A stretch of 64,000 nucleotides of DNA from Symbiodinium natans (GCA_905221605.1 CAJNDS010002209.1:341164-405163), one strand, 5' to 3'. Counted from the stretch's first letter, positions 1-10,990 are shown. Notes: generated by a model not told the origin, from the letters alone. Translations and numbers: made by a program.

Positions 1-11
1 GAGACTGTGGG

Positions 12-130
12 GTTGGGCACTGCAGGGACACTCTAGAGTTGGGCACTCCAGGGACACTTTGGGGTTTGGCACTCCAGGGATGAGCGAGGAGTAGACCGGG
101 CGAGGAGAAGAGTTCCGGGCGAGGAGAAGA
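12..130. repeat. Short tandem repeats at the window's left edge
   Basis: Three degenerate units built on ggcactccagggacac are followed by two copies of cgggcgaggagaagag. No coding potential is visible here. Confidence 0.6.
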
Positions 131-287
131 GATGAGTTTAAAATCTAACAACCCCACACCGCGGGTGGGGAAAAACAAACAAACAAACAAAAACCTCCCT
201 CAACCCTACACCCCAAAAGCCCTAGCCCTAACCCCCCCCTCGGTCCCCCCAACAAAAACAAACACAACTAACCAACCCCCCGACTTG

Positions 288-391
288 GAATGTTCGCCCT
301 TACTTATACTCACAGCGCTCAATGGGGATTACAATAGGGGGTACTATAATCCCTATTGGGGACTGTTAGTATAGGGGGGGACATCCCAACA
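288..391. repeat. MITE-like element, family 3 (gggatgttc / aacatccca ends)
   Basis: The inner arms match as an inverted repeat built on the motif ccctattggggactgttagt. Other copies lie at 8645-8741, 13262-13371 and 30834-30906, with half copies near 12630 and 48710. It is non-coding and looks like a non-autonomous transposon, though no transposase is present. Confidence 0.5.
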
Positions 392-574
392 CTAGAGTCC
401 CGTGAGCCCGGACCCTTAGCCTGAACCCAAACCCCCTCCTCGAAACCCAACCCCGCACCAAGAGAACAACAAACCCAAAACGCTAGACCCTAAACCCTAA
501 ACCCTAAACCCTAACCCTAAACCCTAAACCCTAAACCCTAAACCCTAAACCCTAAACCCTAAACCCTAAACCCC

Positions 575-653
575 ACAGAAATAAAACTCAAGCTGCAGCA
601 GCGGCCTGAAAGTCGAGCACCAGCTCCTGAAAGCCGAATTCAATTCATCCATT
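575..653 (-). CDS. Coding island between telomeric arrays (possible exon)
   Basis: This GC-rich island has CCCTAAA copies on its left and TTTAGGG on its right. The minus strand is open from an ATG (MDELNSAFRSWCSTF...) to a GT donor just before the array. Other frames are also open, so strand and frame are uncertain. No family is recognised. Confidence 0.25.
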
Positions 654-901
654 CACTGGTATACAGGTTAGGTTTTAGGGTTTAGGGTTTAGGGTTTAGG
701 GTTGAGGGTTTAGGGTTTAGGGACTCCACACGCACAAGCTCCGCATGCTCAGGGTTTGGGGCTTGGAGCTTTGGGGCTTTCGGTTCAGGGCTCGTGCCCT
801 AAACCCTAAACCCTATAAACCCCAAACCCTAAACCCTAAACCCCCAAACCCTAAACCCTAAATCCTAAACCCCAAACCCTAAACCCTAAACCCTAAGCAT
901 C

Positions 902-985
902 CTGCAGCTGCTTCCCGATGCTGCGGATGTCGATGCGCACCGCGGCCTTGGGCTGAAAACCCGGATGCAAGGCGTCAGCGACTCT
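902..985 (-). CDS. Probable exon, unknown protein
   Basis: On the minus strand the acceptor CCCCGCAG precedes 28 codons with strongly G/C third positions (RVADALHPGFQPKAAVRIDI, then RSIGKQLQ). A GA or GC donor follows inside GGATGCTTAG. Telomeric arrays flank both sides. It lies downstream of the propeller gene and could be a later exon of it, but the intervening join was not found. Confidence 0.45.
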
Positions 986-1509
986 CTGCGGGGTAGGGTT
1001 TAGGGTTTGGGGTTTCGGGTTTAGGGTTTAGGGTTTAGGGTTTGGGGTTTAGGGTTTGGGGTTTAGGGTTTAGGGTTTGGGGTTTGGGGTTTGGGGTTGT
1101 GGGTTGTGGGGTTTGGGGTTTCCGGTCTGGGGAGTCAGAGTATACCCTGCAGCCTAAACCCAGCGGAGCCTTTGTTGGGGAGAGAGGGGCTTCAGCGCAT
1201 ATGGGTAAAAAAGATAGGGTTTCGGGTATAGGGTTTAGGGCTTAGGGATACAAGAGCCGAACGTTGCGGTTTGCTTTTTCTTGGATTCCAAGCTAGGCTC
1301 ATGGGTTCTGCCTGCTCAGCACAGGTTAAACCGGCGAAGCCGAGCGAGCAAGTCTGCGAACAGGTGCGCTGTCTCAGTCTCAGCAGGCTTCCTCAAACAC
1401 CTCATAGGATGAAAACAAAGTCTGAGCATAACCTGGCGTGCGTTTCTGGTGTGTTTGTGCTTCGCCGGGTAGGTCTTGTCATATGCAAAACACTACAGCA
1501 TGCTGTACA

Positions 1510-1617
1510 AGGGGGTTTCCGAAATTGGGGTACCTTGTCGGGGGTCTCGATTATAAGGGAGACCTACTATTTGGGGATATATATATATATAAGGGATCCC
1601 CTATCTTCGTAAACCCC
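1510..1617. repeat. MITE-like element, family 1 (ggtttccgaaa...taccc ends)
   Basis: The ends resemble GGTTTCCGAAAATAGGGGTA and its complement. A ttctatttggggtat-like core is shared with copies at 20279-20365, 30345-30452, 32178-32284, 33350-33445, 49513-49632, 55110-55312 and 57150-57228. It is non-coding. Confidence 0.5.
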
Positions 1618-2317
1618 CATATACCAAACGCGGCATGCTCTACACTCCAGATCGAAAGCTGTGCTGCGCTGGCCGATTCTGCCCCCCCTACTCTCTGGCC
1701 TCCGAGCCGAGAGACGCCACTTGTTGCTTAAAACAACACCCCGAACCCTAAACCCTAAACTTCCCACACCCTAAACTTCCCAAACCCTACACTTCCCAAA
1801 CCCTACACTTCCCAAACCCTAAACTTCCCAAACCCTGAGACTCGGAATCGATCGGGCCGCAACCCGAAACTGGACCGTTTGGCTCCACGGCAACAAGCTC
1901 CTCTTCTTGGCCGTTCTTTGTGGCCAAGGAGGGGAGCGGCCAATTTTTGGCCATGAGAACTCCCTACTTTAAGTCTCATGGCTACGGTGCACCTTAAGTA
2001 GACAGTTGCTCTAGAATTACTGAGACTGTTTGAACTTAGTCTGCCTGACCACTTCCAAGTACCATGTGGCCTACGAGGACACAACCTAGCCCCTAGCCCG
2101 TCTGATCTTAAGGACAGGAACATGAAACTGGTAAACCCCGAAACCTTAAACCGCTTCCAGGTTGGTCCTCAAGGCTTTGGTGTCTTAAGCGTTCAGGGTT
2201 CGAAGACAGCGGCGCCTGCAGCGCCTGCTGCGAGTCCAGCTGAGTCGGCCGTGCCCAAGGCGACACCACCATGGGCACCTCCCAGAGAAGACGTGGGATC
2301 GGCCGGTGGATCTCAAC

Positions 2318-3630
2318 CTGGTCATGTTGCAGCTGAAGATTGCGCCGCCAAAAGTTTCGTTGTGGCGCCACTCTGGTACATCCGTCAACACTACGGCTCT
2401 CTCTGAGATTCCCACCATGGACGGGCGGGCTAGCGCGTTGCTGCCCTTGGCCAAGTTGCTGCCGTACCTGTCAACGGTCTGAACCAAGCTCCATGCGCCA
2501 GCCGCAGCGACCTCGAACATCTGAATTCGGTTGCCAGACTGAGTGGGGTAGTTCACCACAACCCGGCCAGCGCTGGAAATTGCGATCTTCGCAATGGCCC
2601 CGAACACAACAGTGTCATTCAACGAGGCCCTGAAGACTTCGGGCCACAGCTGGCTCTGGCGCTTGTAGATGAGCAGCTGACGAAAGGTGCTGAGATCAGA
2701 CCAAAGTGCGGTCGCGTAGTCCCCATCCACAGCGACGTCAATCATGTAGAACATACCCGGGGGCGCTGACACGTTGGCGACGCTCCCCCAGAAATCGCCT
2801 TGCCATTCATATACAAGCAAGGCCAAGTCAAGGGCCGCGCTGCTGCCACTGACAACCAGCGTCTTGCCATCGTGCGCGACGGGCGTATATGAGTGACAGC
2901 ACACTCTGGACAGAGGGAACTCGATCCGCGCTGCCGGAACTTCGATCCACTTGGTGCCATCAAGGCGGAAGGTGTGGTGATCGTTCCCACGGCCCAACGG
3001 TTGCGAAAGCAACAGGAGCCTCCCACTCAATGCCATTCTAGTTCCGAATGATCCGAAGTTGGGGGGAGGATCGTCAATGTGGACCACCTGCTTGTTGACA
3101 AATCTCCATGACTTCCCGGCAGACATGAAGGTGTAGATGATCACTGGCACCTGATTGGGCGCCTGAGATTTATTCGCTCTGAGGGCCTCTACAGTCACCG
3201 CAAGCCCTCTGCTCAGCGCGGAGAAGGAATGCCAGGTAGATGGACTGGGGGTTTTGATGTTCTGGGCTACGAGAAGTTCTGTCAAATTGGCAGCGGTTTG
3301 CCACCCTGTAGCTGATCGCCTGTAGATCAAAGCGTCATTGATGTGCGAAGAAGCGACACCTTGTTGATTGTCATACCATCCGGCCAGCCACCACGACATG
3401 AGGACAAACTCGCCTGCTGCGCCTGCAGATGCCCTGAGCGATATTTGTGCGGAAACCCCGGTCGCCTCATGTGAGGTCGCTGATGTGAGCGCTTGAGACG
3501 CGTGAGGTGCCTCCACACTTTGTCCAGTCCACTCCGAGGCCGACGTACATGGCCTCAAGGCACGTCGCCGCCAGGGCCTCTGCCGGCGATCCTTGCCTAG
3601 GTTGGCCTTCAAGCCCTCTGAGCAAGATTC
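2318..3630 (-). CDS. Secreted or surface beta-propeller-like protein, main exon
   Basis: This is the longest non-transposon reading frame: 437 codons after the acceptor ATATTCTAG, ending in a good donor (ACCAG/GTTGAG) with two bases left over. The protein is built of repeating blades, each with a hydrophobic strand, a DG or SG turn and an aromatic strand, for example VAHDGKTLVVSGSS, then LLVYEWQGDFWGSV, and MFYMIDVAVDGDYATALW, then RIQMFEVAAAGAWSLVQTV. This resembles FG-GAP/integrin-alpha-type propellers found in dinoflagellate surface proteins, although no calcium-binding DxDxDG loop is evident. It joins in phase to the signal-peptide exon at 3724-3792. Exons after the donor are not identified. 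A start inside this exon was rejected because the frame continues back to the acceptor. Confidence 0.75.
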
Positions 3631-3723
3631 CTAGAATATGATTTGTTAAGGTTTAGGGTTTAGGGTTTATTCTAAGCCCAAGAGGGGAAGAATAGAATAT
3701 GCCAAGGGCACCTAGTTGCTGAC

Positions 3724-3792
3724 TTGCAAGAAGCAGCTCTCTGGTTCCTTCGCCGCAGCCGACAGCCCAACGAAAGCCACGAGCAGCCACAT
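3724..3792 (-). CDS. Signal-peptide exon of the propeller gene
   Basis: The 23 codons from ATG read MWLLVAFVGLSAAAK, then EPESCFLQ: a hydrophobic core ending in small residues, i.e. a classic secretion signal. The next in-frame codons run to a stop within nine bases, but a GT donor (CAA/GTCAGC) lies at the end. Phase 0 joins it to ESCSEGLK at the start of the main exon. The 93-base intron contains two to three CCCTAAA copies and short direct repeats (tagaatatg at 3632 and 3692). Confidence 0.7.
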
Positions 3793-3997
3793 GGCTGGCA
3801 GGTCACACCGCAACTTGGGCCGTTGCCAAGAAATGCGGCGGTGTATCCTTCTGCTTAAGGGGCTGGGTAGACTCCAATATACTTGACTGCACTTAGGAGG
3901 GTAGCTATAAATGAAGTTTTTAGCTGCCTTACTAGGAAAGCCAAAAAACCCCAAAAGGCGAAGGATCTAAAGTTACAGTAAAGCACCACAAAGATAT

Positions 3998-4127
3998 GAG
4001 GCAGCATCCCAGGATCCCCCTTGAAGGGGCTGGGTTTAGGGTTTAGGGTTTAGGGTTTAGGGTTTAGGGTTTAGGGTTTAGGGTTTAGGGTTTCGGGTTT
4101 AGGGTTTACTGGAGGCAGCATCCCAGG
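3998..4127. repeat. Telomeric array bounded by a 16-bp direct repeat
   Basis: The sequence gaggcagcatcccagg occurs at 3998-4013 and again at 4112-4127. Between the two copies lie about ten TTTAGGG units and a short lead. The arrangement resembles an insertion with target-site duplication. Confidence 0.65.
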
Positions 4128-4152
4128 CTCCCGGCCCCCAGGACGCTGTGGC
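4110..4152 (-). CDS. Possible small exon
   Basis: The acceptor CCATCAG and the donor A/GTAAAC bracket 43 bases, open in two frames (ATASWGPGAWDAAS or PQRPGGREPGMLPP). One copy of the 16-bp direct repeat lies inside it. No family is recognised. Confidence 0.3.
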
Positions 4153-4184
4153 CTGATGGAGCGGGCTTCGGCCCCTAAGCCCTG

Positions 4185-4383
4185 AATATAGGGGCCTGAA
4201 TAACTTGGGTTTAGGGTTTAGGGTTTAGGGTTTAGGGTTTAGGGTTTAGGGTTTAGGGTTTAGGGTTTAGGGTTCAGGGTTTGGGGGTTTAGGATTAGAA
4301 TAAGGTTTTGGGGGGGTTATTAAAGTATAATTCTAAAGGGACCCTAAGGGAATACTTTGCCTATTTCGTCCGACCCCTGTATT
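4185..4383. mobile_element. MITE-like element, family 4, with an internal telomeric array
   Basis: It starts aataTAGGGGcctgaata and ends ccgacccctgtatt, an imperfect terminal inverted repeat. About nine TTTAGGG copies lie just inside the left end. The copy at 48479-48663 has the same ends and also carries an array. A copy at 33791-33896 has the ends but no array. Confidence 0.55.
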
Positions 4384-4433
4384 CTACCCTTGAGGAGATT
4401 GGGCAGCGTACATAGGGGGTCATCTGCTTGCAC

Positions 4434-4469
4434 CTCCCGCAGCCGTTAATGGCTGGGCCTTTGTGCGAC
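4434..4469 (-). CDS. Probable 36-base exon
   Basis: The acceptor CTCTGTACAG and donor GGGAG/GTGCAAG bracket one base, eleven codons (SHKGPAINGCG) and two bases. Both splice sites are strong. No family is recognised. Confidence 0.4.
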
Positions 4470-5261
4470 CTGTACAGAGCTCACCCTAAACCCTAAACCC
4501 TAAACTCTACACCCTAAACCCCAAACCCTAAACCCTAAACCCTTGAGGGATAGTTTGATGGAACCTCGAACACCTCCTGCGCGGGTTGAGGGGTCGCAGT
4601 TTCTCTTGTTCAGAACAGTTCTTGGCGAAAATAGCTGCTCCCACATAAGCCCTCGTTACATCCTTCCATATCCTTTAGGAGTGACGTTGCATCCTGTACC
4701 CCACCTGGGAACTCCCTTTCTGAAACTCTCATGAATCTTGGGTACTGGATCTGTGAGTCCCGAACTGTACCCTAAACGCAGACACGCCCTGATCTTGGTG
4801 GATTTCACCTTAAGCAGTCAAGGTTGCTAGACCCTAAATCCGAATAAGTCCTCAAAACGGGTCATCTGGGGAAAAGGTCGTTCAGGTTCTAAGTAGGGGC
4901 AGTGGGCTTCTCGCGAACCCCATCCAAGCCCATGCAAGCGCGATACTGAAACCACCCTACTAGTGATAGAGAGCCCTGAAACCATGAAAGCCTAAACCCC
5001 CCCTACCCCCCTCCGAAAGCCCGAAACTCTCAAGCAATCCGTGCACAAACTCGCAATCGAAGTTTTAGCGCAACCCCATCCAGCACCCAATGCCGAAAGC
5101 ACGCTCCCAAAGCACGTAAACCCCTAGGTACCCCTGAACACTCACACCCTATAGAGCCCAAACCCTCACCCCCCCGCCCCCACCCAAACTCTAAACCCTA
5201 TTCCCCCCCCCCCCCCCCAACAAAAAAAAAAGAGAAAAAACATCGCCCTCTCCCCCTTGAC

Positions 5262-5314
5262 CCGGCCGAAGCAGGGCAGCAGCAACTGCAGCTTGTCAGC
5301 CGCCAGTGATAGGC
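5262..5314 (-). CDS. Probable exon, SPRY-end-like
   Basis: After the acceptor CTCCCAAG come two bases and 17 codons (LSLAADKLQLLLPCFGR), then the donor CGG/GTCAAG. G/C dominates third positions. The LLLPCFG segment weakly resembles the LLPFVDFG and LYPFIDLLG strands of the SPRY exons further right. Confidence 0.5.
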
Positions 5315-5507
5315 CTTGGGAGGCAGTGGAGGGCTCTTGGAGCTAAGAAGTGGCCCAGCAGAAGCTGTTGGGTTTAGGGTTTTGGGTTTAGGGTTTAGGG
5401 GTTAGGCGTTAGGGTTTAGGGTTTAGGGTTAGGGGTTAGGTGTTTAGGGTTTAGGGTTTAGAGTTTTATGGTTTAGAATCCCTAAACCCTAAACCCTAAA
5501 CCCTACT

Positions 5508-5618
5508 TGGAGGTTCAGTCGGGTACTTGTAGGTAGGGTTATAAGTAGAGCAACCGTGGTTACAACCTTTTTCGGGGTACTTGTAGCCTGCGTATAAGTA
5601 TCCATGAACCTTCAAGTA
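5508..5618. repeat. MITE-like element, family 2 (acttggaggttca ends)
   Basis: The ends are ACTTGGAGGTTCA... and ...TGAACCTTCAAGT in inverted orientation, around a gggtacttgtag core. Related copies are at 14219-14275, 36347-36472, 39252-39376, 45036-45140, 53143-53275, 57324-57412 and 58780-58902. Confidence 0.55.
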
Positions 5619-6477
5619 AACCCTAAACCCTAAACCCTACACCCCTATGCTTTGCGATGCAGGGTTTGTATGGTTTTGGAGAGTCTTGCAGTTTTTTGGG
5701 ATTTCGGGCTTTTGGCCTTTCGGGCTTTAGAGCCCGAGCAGTTTAGGGTCTTAGGTGTTTATGTAGAGGTTTGCTTTTCTTGGAGGCGTCGGGGTTGCTC
5801 CTTTTTTTGGTTAGGTGTTGGGGGCTTTGGGGCCTTTGGGTGTGGGGCTTAGGGATTAAAGGGCTGCTGGGGTCTTCAAGGGGGTTCTAGTGCAGGTTCC
5901 CCTGTAAGCTAGGAGCAAGAACGTGCTCCCACACATGAGGTTCATAAAGGATCCCGTGACAGCCCTAAGCGAACAGGGATCAAGGGTACAGGGCTGAAGG
6001 GCACTACTATGATTACTTCGCTATGAAGTAGCATAGAAGCCCTAAACGCTAAACCCGAAACCCTAGACCCTAAACCCTAAAAGGTTTAGGGTCCGAGGTT
6101 TAGCGAAAGCTCCCCGAGTTGGGGATTCTAAACAAGCCCGCACGCGGAGAACCTAAACCCCAAAACATTACAGCTAGGGTTGAGGGCTTAGGGCTTAGGG
6201 TACCAGAGAATTGGGGTTTAGGGTTTAGGGGTTTGGGGTTTAGGGTTTAGGGTTTAGGGTTTCGGGTGTGCGGCCTGAGGGTCTCGCCTTCTGGCTTTCT
6301 TGGGAAAGTGAGGGTTTCTTGGGAAAGTGAGGGGGGGGGGGGGCGGGGGAGAGAGGGTGGGGGGGCCGTTCTTGGTGCCCTACGCCCTAAATATGCCATT
6401 CATGCTGTGCTGCAGTACTAGATCAGGTCTGTGTCATGTGAGAAAGAGGTCGACGAACATTTGACTCATGAAACTTG

Positions 6478-6548
6478 TCAAGAGCGCCCCAACAGCCCAG
6501 GTAGTCCAATCGGCAGACCTTCCTTGATGTCAGCAGCTGAAACGGGCA
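6478..6548 (-). CDS. Possible terminal exon
   Basis: After the acceptor AACGCGCAG come two bases and 22 codons (PVSAADIKEGLPIGLPGLLG...) ending at TGA. Telomeric copies lie on its right. If real it would close a gene read leftward from about 9 kb. No family is recognised. Confidence 0.4.
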
Positions 6549-6769
6549 CTGCGCGTTTGCTCCGAGACTATAGGGTTTAGGGTTTAGAGTTAAGGGTTTA
6601 GGGTTTAGAGTTTAGGGTGATCGGCCGCATAACCAACCGGGTCTTGGCCCCCCATATATGACCAGAAGCACGTCCCTTGAACATGGTCGGGTCGCCATCC
6701 TGGGAGCGTCATCCCCTCCCTTCCCCAACGATTCAAGGGAGTTGTGCTAGGCCTGTTCGGCGATGCTAT

Positions 6770-6852
6770 GCAATATTTATATTTATATTTATATTTATAT
6801 TTATATTTATACTTATATTTATATCTATATTTATTGATATATATATATATAT
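6770..6852. repeat. A/T microsatellite (atttat)n and (at)n
   Basis: A run of tttatatttata units passes into alternating AT. The reading frame through it is an artefact of the repeat. Confidence 0.9.
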
Positions 6853-7209
6853 ATTTTTGTGGTTTCCCCTGACTACGTATTATGATAGCGGTAGTTATAT
6901 CCCAAACGCAACCATGTTGGGGGATTTAGGACGCTAAAAAGTGCTCGTTTTCTACTTGGCGCATGCAGTCGTTCGTGGGTCAACAGTCCAAATCTGTCCG
7001 AAAACACGGGACCCCAAATATAGTCCCCCAAATAGCAGGATTCGCTTATAATCTGGACCCCAATAAGGTTGAATATAGGACCCCCGCATATCGTGATTGG
7101 TTGTAGGTTGTTGTTTCCTTATAAACAGGACCCCAATAAGGTACCCCTAAACCCTAAACCCTAAACCCTCAACCCTAAACCCCAAACCCTTTCGGATAGC
7201 TCAGGGGTC

Positions 7210-7296
7210 GAATCGCGATGCCGAGCTGCGCTGCGCAGCGCTGCGGGAGGTGTCGAGCTGAGCACGCTGATGACACAGCGACTGGATGCACAGCGC
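7210..7296 (-). CDS. Probable exon
   Basis: The acceptor ACGAGCCCCAG starts 29 codons in phase 0 (ALCIQSLCHQRAQLDTSRSA, then AQRSSASRF) before a GA donor. Third positions are mostly G/C. CCCTAAA arrays lie on both sides. The function is unknown. Confidence 0.4.
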
Positions 7297-7596
7297 CTGG
7301 GGCTCGTGACTTGGACCCTAAACCCTAAACCCTCAACCCTATCGACCCTAAACCCTAAGTCCTACACCCTGGGCGACGCACGCAAGCCCAAGTATCAGTC
7401 TTATCCTCAATGGATGATTGGTGTTAGGTCGGTTTAGGGTTTAGGGTTTAGAGTTTAGGGTTTCGGGTAGGTGCTATAGTCCTTTTTTCATGCTCCGCAA
7501 TGTTGCAGCCCGAAGACCGTCATAAACACTCCGTTTCAGAGCTCTCGCATGTTTAGGGTTTAGGGTTTAGGGGTTCGGGTTTAGGGTATGAAGCAC

Positions 7597-7671
7597 CAGA
7601 ATACGGAGCAACGTATCGTTCGCAGTTTGCAGCCGGCGGGTCCAAAACAATCCAGCTACGGCCACTGCACG
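7597..7671 (-). CDS. Probable exon
   Basis: The acceptor CCCTACACAG is followed by two bases, 24 codons (CSGRSWIVLDPPAANCERYV, then APYS) and one base before G/GTGCTTC. The composition is protein-like, with alternating hydrophobic and polar residues. TTTAGGG arrays flank both sides. Confidence 0.5.
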
Positions 7672-8033
7672 CTGTGTAGGGTTTAGGGTTTGGAATAGGC
7701 TTAGGGTTTGGAATTTAGGGCTTAGGGTTTGGAATTTAGGGTTTAGGGTTTGGAATTTAGGGTTTTAGGGTTTTCAATTTAGAGTTTAGGGTTTGGAATT
7801 TTGGGATAGTGCAAGCCTCTTCCTCGCCTCAGTTGTCGTCAGCATTGCTTGTATGGCCTTGGGCTTCATCCATCACATCCTAAACCTAACCCTAAACCCT
7901 AAACCCTAAACCCTAAACCCTAAACGCTAAACCCTAAACCCTAAACCACGGGGAGCTTGGTGCGACTTCATAGAAGGCTTTGCAGATTATGGCTTCTCAG
8001 GCCCTTTCCAGCAGTGCGTTCCAGCGCGTCATC

Positions 8034-8121
8034 AATTTCCAAGGGAGCACGGGGAATCTGAAGTCGGTGTCGCGAGCTTCGACCCTTTTGTTTTGCCAGG
8101 CAGGGCGCCCGAAGGTCGGCG
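8034..8121 (-). CDS. Possible exon, frame uncertain
   Basis: A strong acceptor (CTGCCCACAG) opens 29 phase-0 codons (RRPSGALPGKTKGSKLATPT, then SDSPCSLGN) with a GA donor. Two other frames, including a plus-strand one beginning MASQALSSS, are also open, so this is tentative. Confidence 0.3.
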
Positions 8122-8132
8122 CTGTGGGCAGT

Positions 8133-8297
8133 TTAGGGTTTAGGGTTTAAGGGTTTAAGGGTTTAAGGGTTTAAGGGTTTAAGGGTTTAAGGATTTAAGG
8201 GTTTAAGGGTTTAAGGGTTTAAGGGTTTAAGGGTTTAAGGATTTAAGGGTTTAAGGGTTTAAGGGTTTAAGGGTTTCGGTTTAAGGGTTTAAGGGTT
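8133..8297. repeat. Homogenised variant telomeric array (TTTAAGGG)n
   Basis: About 18 copies of an 8-base variant with one extra A replace the standard heptamer over the whole array. Two copies share the same further change (ggattt). Confidence 0.9.
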
Positions 8298-8644
8298 GGC
8301 TTCGGGGATCTTCAAGAGACACTTCCGGCTTAATTATTTGTCCCTAAACCCCGAACATCCCCCAAAGGTCTAAAACCCTAAGCCCAAAGGGGATTCAAGG
8401 AACCCTAAAACCCTAAATCCCTCTTGGTACCACGTGCACTGACTTTGCAGGCACGTAAACTTGGGCTTGCGGGTTCAGGGTCAATGTCTAAAGTCTGCAT
8501 CCATGATGCACACTCTTGTACAGCACTGTGGATCTTGAATACCAGTTCAAGGTTTAGGGTTTAGCGATTAGGAAACTGAGGATTGCGGGTTCTCGCCGAC
8601 TAGCAAGCTAGGGGTGAGGGTCGGTCTTCAAAACCTTCAACTTG

Positions 8645-8741
8645 GGATTTTCCCTCTGATGCTAACAGTCCTGGTCCTTAATCGGGATTCTAAGAAGGGG
8701 TACTAGAATCCCTGACTGTTTTACAAGGCGGAACATCCCAA
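8645..8741. repeat. MITE-like element, family 3
   Basis: It shares the inverted ends and the gggattctaagaaggggtac core of family 3. It is non-coding. Confidence 0.45.
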
Positions 8742-8812
8742 CCTTCAACCCTCCCCCTAAACCCTAAACCCTAAACCCTAAACCCTAAATGCCTTATACA
8801 GTTTGTCTGCAC

Positions 8813-8860
8813 CTCGGCCCAGACATCGACCATGGTGGACCAGTCTTCCGTTGACGCGGC
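8813..8860 (-). CDS. Probable exon
   Basis: The acceptor CTCGGTAG and donor GAG/GTGCAG bracket exactly 16 codons (AASTEDWSTMVDVWAE), 13 of them ending in G or C. The layout matches the other islands: CCCTAAA on the left, TTTAGGG on the right. Confidence 0.6.
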
Positions 8861-9589
8861 CTACCGAGGAAGCTTCGGGCTTCTGGGCTTCTGGGCTTCT
8901 GGGCTTCTGGGGTTTAGGGTTTAGGGATTAGGGATTAGGGTTTAGGGTTTAGGGTTTAGGGTTTAGGGTTTAGGGTTTAGGGCTTAGTTTTAGGGATTCG
9001 GTTTAGGATTCAGCCTTTATAGTAGATTGATGGCACGACCTTTAACCTTACCAAGTAGCGTTGTCGGGTGCAGGGTGCCTTCCTAGATGGGCCCGTTAAC
9101 GGGGAACCCCTGATATAACCCGTATATGCCTTAAACCCTAGACCCTAGGCCCTAAACCCTAAACCCTAAACCCTAAACCCTAAACCCTAAACCCTAAACC
9201 CTAAACCCCAAACCCCAAAACCCTAACCCAAGGGCACAGACTTCAGAACCTGGTAACGAAGGTAAGGGACCATGCTAAGGGCCCATGAACCTTGAGACTA
9301 AGTTCTGGTCCCCCTAAACCATAAACCCTAACCCCTAAACCCCAAACCCTAAACCCTAAACCCTAAACCCTAAACCCTAACCCCTAAACCCCAAACCCTA
9401 AACCCTAAGCTTCATGGGTCAACTCGAGGGTTGAGTGTTTGGGCAGCGAGGGCCTGAAGGGCCGAGATGGGTCTGGGGGTTCAGGGTTTAGGGCTTAGGG
9501 TTTAGAAGGTTTCGGGCTTTAGGGGCTTAGGGGGTAGGAGTTTCGGGCTTCCAGGGCTTAGGGCTTTCGGGTGTAGGGTTTAATTAGTT

Positions 9590-10720
9590 GAAAGGTTGGG
9601 GTCCGTGGTGGTAAGGTGCATGGACATCGATGAAGACCGAATGGCAGTTTGTGCATTCTTACACGACGCACACCCCATATGGCTTAGAGGCTAGGGTCGA
9701 ACTAATCAACGTTAAGCAGGCACGACCTGCCAGCGACATGCTCAACAGCAAGCAACTCCACCATCCATTCCCTTCAAGATAATCCTAAAATCTTGATGCA
9801 AGCACGCATTTGAGGAAAGAACCTGCATCTCTAGTCTGGACGTCCGTGTTTGTTGCATTGCCTGCTTTCTGAGGCTCGCTGTGGTAAACTCCAAACCCGC
9901 TCCAAGTGGCCGCCGGCCAAAGTGCATCTTATTTATTATGTAAGCGCGCATGCGTTCATAAACTCACTCCCTTGCCTTTCATAAAAATAATATTCTCTTC
10001 CCCTTGTACTTTATTATTTATGTGTGTCGCGTGCCAATAGTGCGTTCATTTCATGCACGCGTGTTCACTTCGTTCATACAGTACTTGCGTTTCATGTGTC
10101 AAAAATTCCATATAAATGTACTTGTTGTATTCTCTTCGTGCCAGATGGGGCTGCATTGTTGAGGGCAGGGATCCTCAGTTTGACAAGCCAATACTTTACC
10201 CAGTCGACGCCCACCCCAAAGAACAACATAGGCTCGCAGCTCCTCCTCGTCCTGCATGAATTGTGGCACAGATCAGCGAAGTGAGCTTCAATCCAGCATC
10301 CTGGGCTGAGCTCCGCACCCTCAGTTCTGTCCAGATGTACTTCACGTAGGAGAAGCACGACATTGCTCACGTGTGGAGTGTTCACCGCACCAAATGTTCC
10401 CCGTCACGTACCCTTCGAGCCTCTCCAGCTCCAGCTCCAGCTCCCTACTCTACCTAGTATGTTATCACGGGCCCCTTTACTACTACGAGTTAGACACATG
10501 ACTTCCAGGATGATACGGTTAATGAGACGGGGGTATGAACAAGATCCAGTAGAAAGCTCTGTCATCCTGGTCCGTTCAACAGGCTCACCAAGATACAACC
10601 ATGAATCCAACATATGAACTGGGTGAGAGAGGTGGCAAGGAAGAGCTTTCTGCTGGATCTTGTTACTGTCTCAAGAGAGTTCATCCAGTGACTTCAGATT
10701 CAGGAAACCCCTCCCTGGAC
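9590..10720. other. Unique stretch with almost no telomeric repeats
   Basis: This is about 1.1 kb of ordinary base composition. Frames of 69-97 codons occur on both strands, but none shows a family motif, GC3 bias or clear splice sites. I call no gene here. Confidence 0.5.
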
Positions 10721-10827
10721 CCTCAACCCTAAACCCTCCCCTTTACAGTACTTTCCAGGTGCCTATTTGTTTGTGCCCTTAAGGTTTAGGTTTTAGAGTC
10801 CTTAAGGGTTGGTTCTAGTAACCATAG

Positions 10828-10930
10828 ACCTAAACCCTAAACCCTAATACCTAAACCCTAAACCCTAAACCCTAAACCCTAAACCCTAAACCCTAAACCC
10901 TAAACCCTAAACCCTAAACCCTAAACCCTA
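10828..10930 (+). repeat. CCCTAAA array, about 14 copies
   Basis: A nearly perfect heptamer array forms the left wall of the coding island at 10956-10990. TTTAGGG copies from 11040 form the right wall. Confidence 0.95.
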
Positions 10931-10955
10931 CACCCCATCCCCCCCCCGCAACGGC

Positions 10956-10990
10956 CTCGTCCAGGCAGCGGGCCGCCACGCTCTCAAGGC
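10956..10990 (-). CDS. Probable small exon
   Basis: The acceptor CTGGGGCCAG is followed by two bases and eleven codons (LESVAARCLDE), then the GC donor GAG/GCCGTT. The same GAG/GCC donor is used at 16682, 34820 and 45850. An alternative is a first exon from the upstream ATG (MTIWTCLGPG...). Confidence 0.45.

Noticed and set aside
480..1080. Regularly spaced repeats suggesting a CRISPR array
   Set aside because: The repeats are contiguous heptamers without spacers of fixed length, in a eukaryotic context.
7986..8130. Plus-strand start exon beginning MASQALSSSAFQ
   Set aside because: Plausible, but the minus strand has a better acceptor and fits its neighbours; strand cannot be settled from sequence alone.
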